A program made the translations under genes and the position numbers. A stretch of DNA of 64,000 bases from Epiperipatus broadwayi (Eukaryota; Onychophora; Udeonychophora; Euonychophora; Peripatidae). The stretch covers positions 188,001 to 252,000 of the forward strand of contig JAQFVV010006312.1 of assembly GCA_028023455.1 (NCBI GenBank). The letters run 5' to 3'. Shown here piece by piece: positions 63,774 through 64,000 of the stretch. The first letter of the stretch is position 1; each line of letters begins with the position of its first letter. The notes below the pieces were generated by a model that saw nothing but the letters and a program-made list of their open reading frames with translations, was not told the DNA's origin and did no database searches.

Positions 63774-63898
63774 CATGGTTTTTTTTGGAATATGTAAATT
63801 TAATACTTCCATTAAATCATTCATAAACTTTAGTTTTTCCAGAGCAATTTGTTTGTAAGCTGTTTCAAGCAATATAACAGCTTTTTCTGCTATTTTCT
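63774..63898 (-). CDS. Candidate internal exon of a host gene, product unknown
   Basis: On the minus strand a T-rich tract ending TTTCCTTTAG (acceptor) leads into about 41 open codons that begin KIAEKAVILLETAYKQIALE and end VLNLHIPKKTM. They are followed at once by GTGAGTGAG, a strong donor. With the AGAG acceptor read at its second AG, the exon is 63774-63896, exactly 41 codons and phase 0 at both ends; with the first AG it starts at 63898 in phase 1. The peptide has an amphipathic helical pattern and balanced amino-acid use, unlike the Lys/Asn/Ile-rich chance frames elsewhere. The flanks are ordinary AT-rich sequence with frequent stops. I recognise no family. This is the best host-gene candidate in the window. 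Confidence 0.5.
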
Positions 63899-64000
63899 CT
63901 AAAGGAAATCAGAATTTCATGTTGTTACAACTTTTCAGCCATTATAAAAATCAACAATGCTCTTTACAAAAACAAAATTGTTATATGTGAAAATGGTTTC
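63899..64000 (-). other. Probable intron upstream of the candidate exon
   Basis: T-rich on the minus strand and ends in TTTCCTTTAG, as a 3' splice region would. Any further exons would lie beyond the window edge. Confidence 0.4.

Overview
This window is non-coding-rich DNA from an animal nuclear genome. It is very AT-rich, full of long (TA)n and (TTA)n microsatellites, and dominated by decaying retroelements. There are no operons, ribosome binding sites, tRNA or rRNA genes, or CRISPR arrays. The repertoire points to an AT-rich invertebrate metazoan: two families of Penelope-like elements with GIY-YIG endonucleases, two Tx1/L1-like two-ORF LINEs, an RTE-like LINE, and a KRBA2-like integrase gene. 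The sequence alone does not let me name the taxon.

Layout from left to right. A decayed Penelope-like copy (about 292-1208, minus) is followed by a foldback element (1338-1730) and a 60-unit TTA tract (2110-2289). About 12 kb of featureless AT-rich DNA follows, broken by a tandem array (8067-8330) and TA repeats. LINE A (about 14.4-19.4 kb, plus) is nearly full length: an intact ORF1 with two zinc knuckles, and an ORF2 (APE endonuclease, reverse transcriptase, C-terminal zinc motif) broken by a few frameshifts. Two related Penelope-like remnants lie at 22.2-23.0 and 29.1-30.1 kb. Between them, a different Penelope family forms a large head-to-head inverted pair (24.1-26.9 kb) whose outer ends carry a hammerhead-like motif. 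Foldback elements sit at 28.1-28.7 kb. A 5'-truncated RTE-like LINE lies between TA tracts at 31.9-34.5 kb.

Two diverged direct copies of a roughly 3.1 kb block (34.9-38.0 and 47.4-50.5 kb) flank LINE B (38392-44747, minus). LINE B is a relative of LINE A and is bounded by a perfect 16-bp target-site duplication. Further right are a roughly 350-bp foldback (50.6-50.95 kb), a second copy of the first foldback family (54.2 kb) and another hairpin element (54.5 kb). At 59.5-62.0 kb lies a decayed KRBA2-like integrase gene with a cysteine-rich tail and candidate terminal inverted repeats.

The only plausible host coding sequence is a 41-codon open stretch at 63774-63896 (minus) with good splice-acceptor and donor signals. 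It suggests that the right edge, and possibly much of the window, is intronic or flanking DNA of a minus-strand host gene. The coding features are therefore almost all selfish elements, and they do not act together in a pathway.
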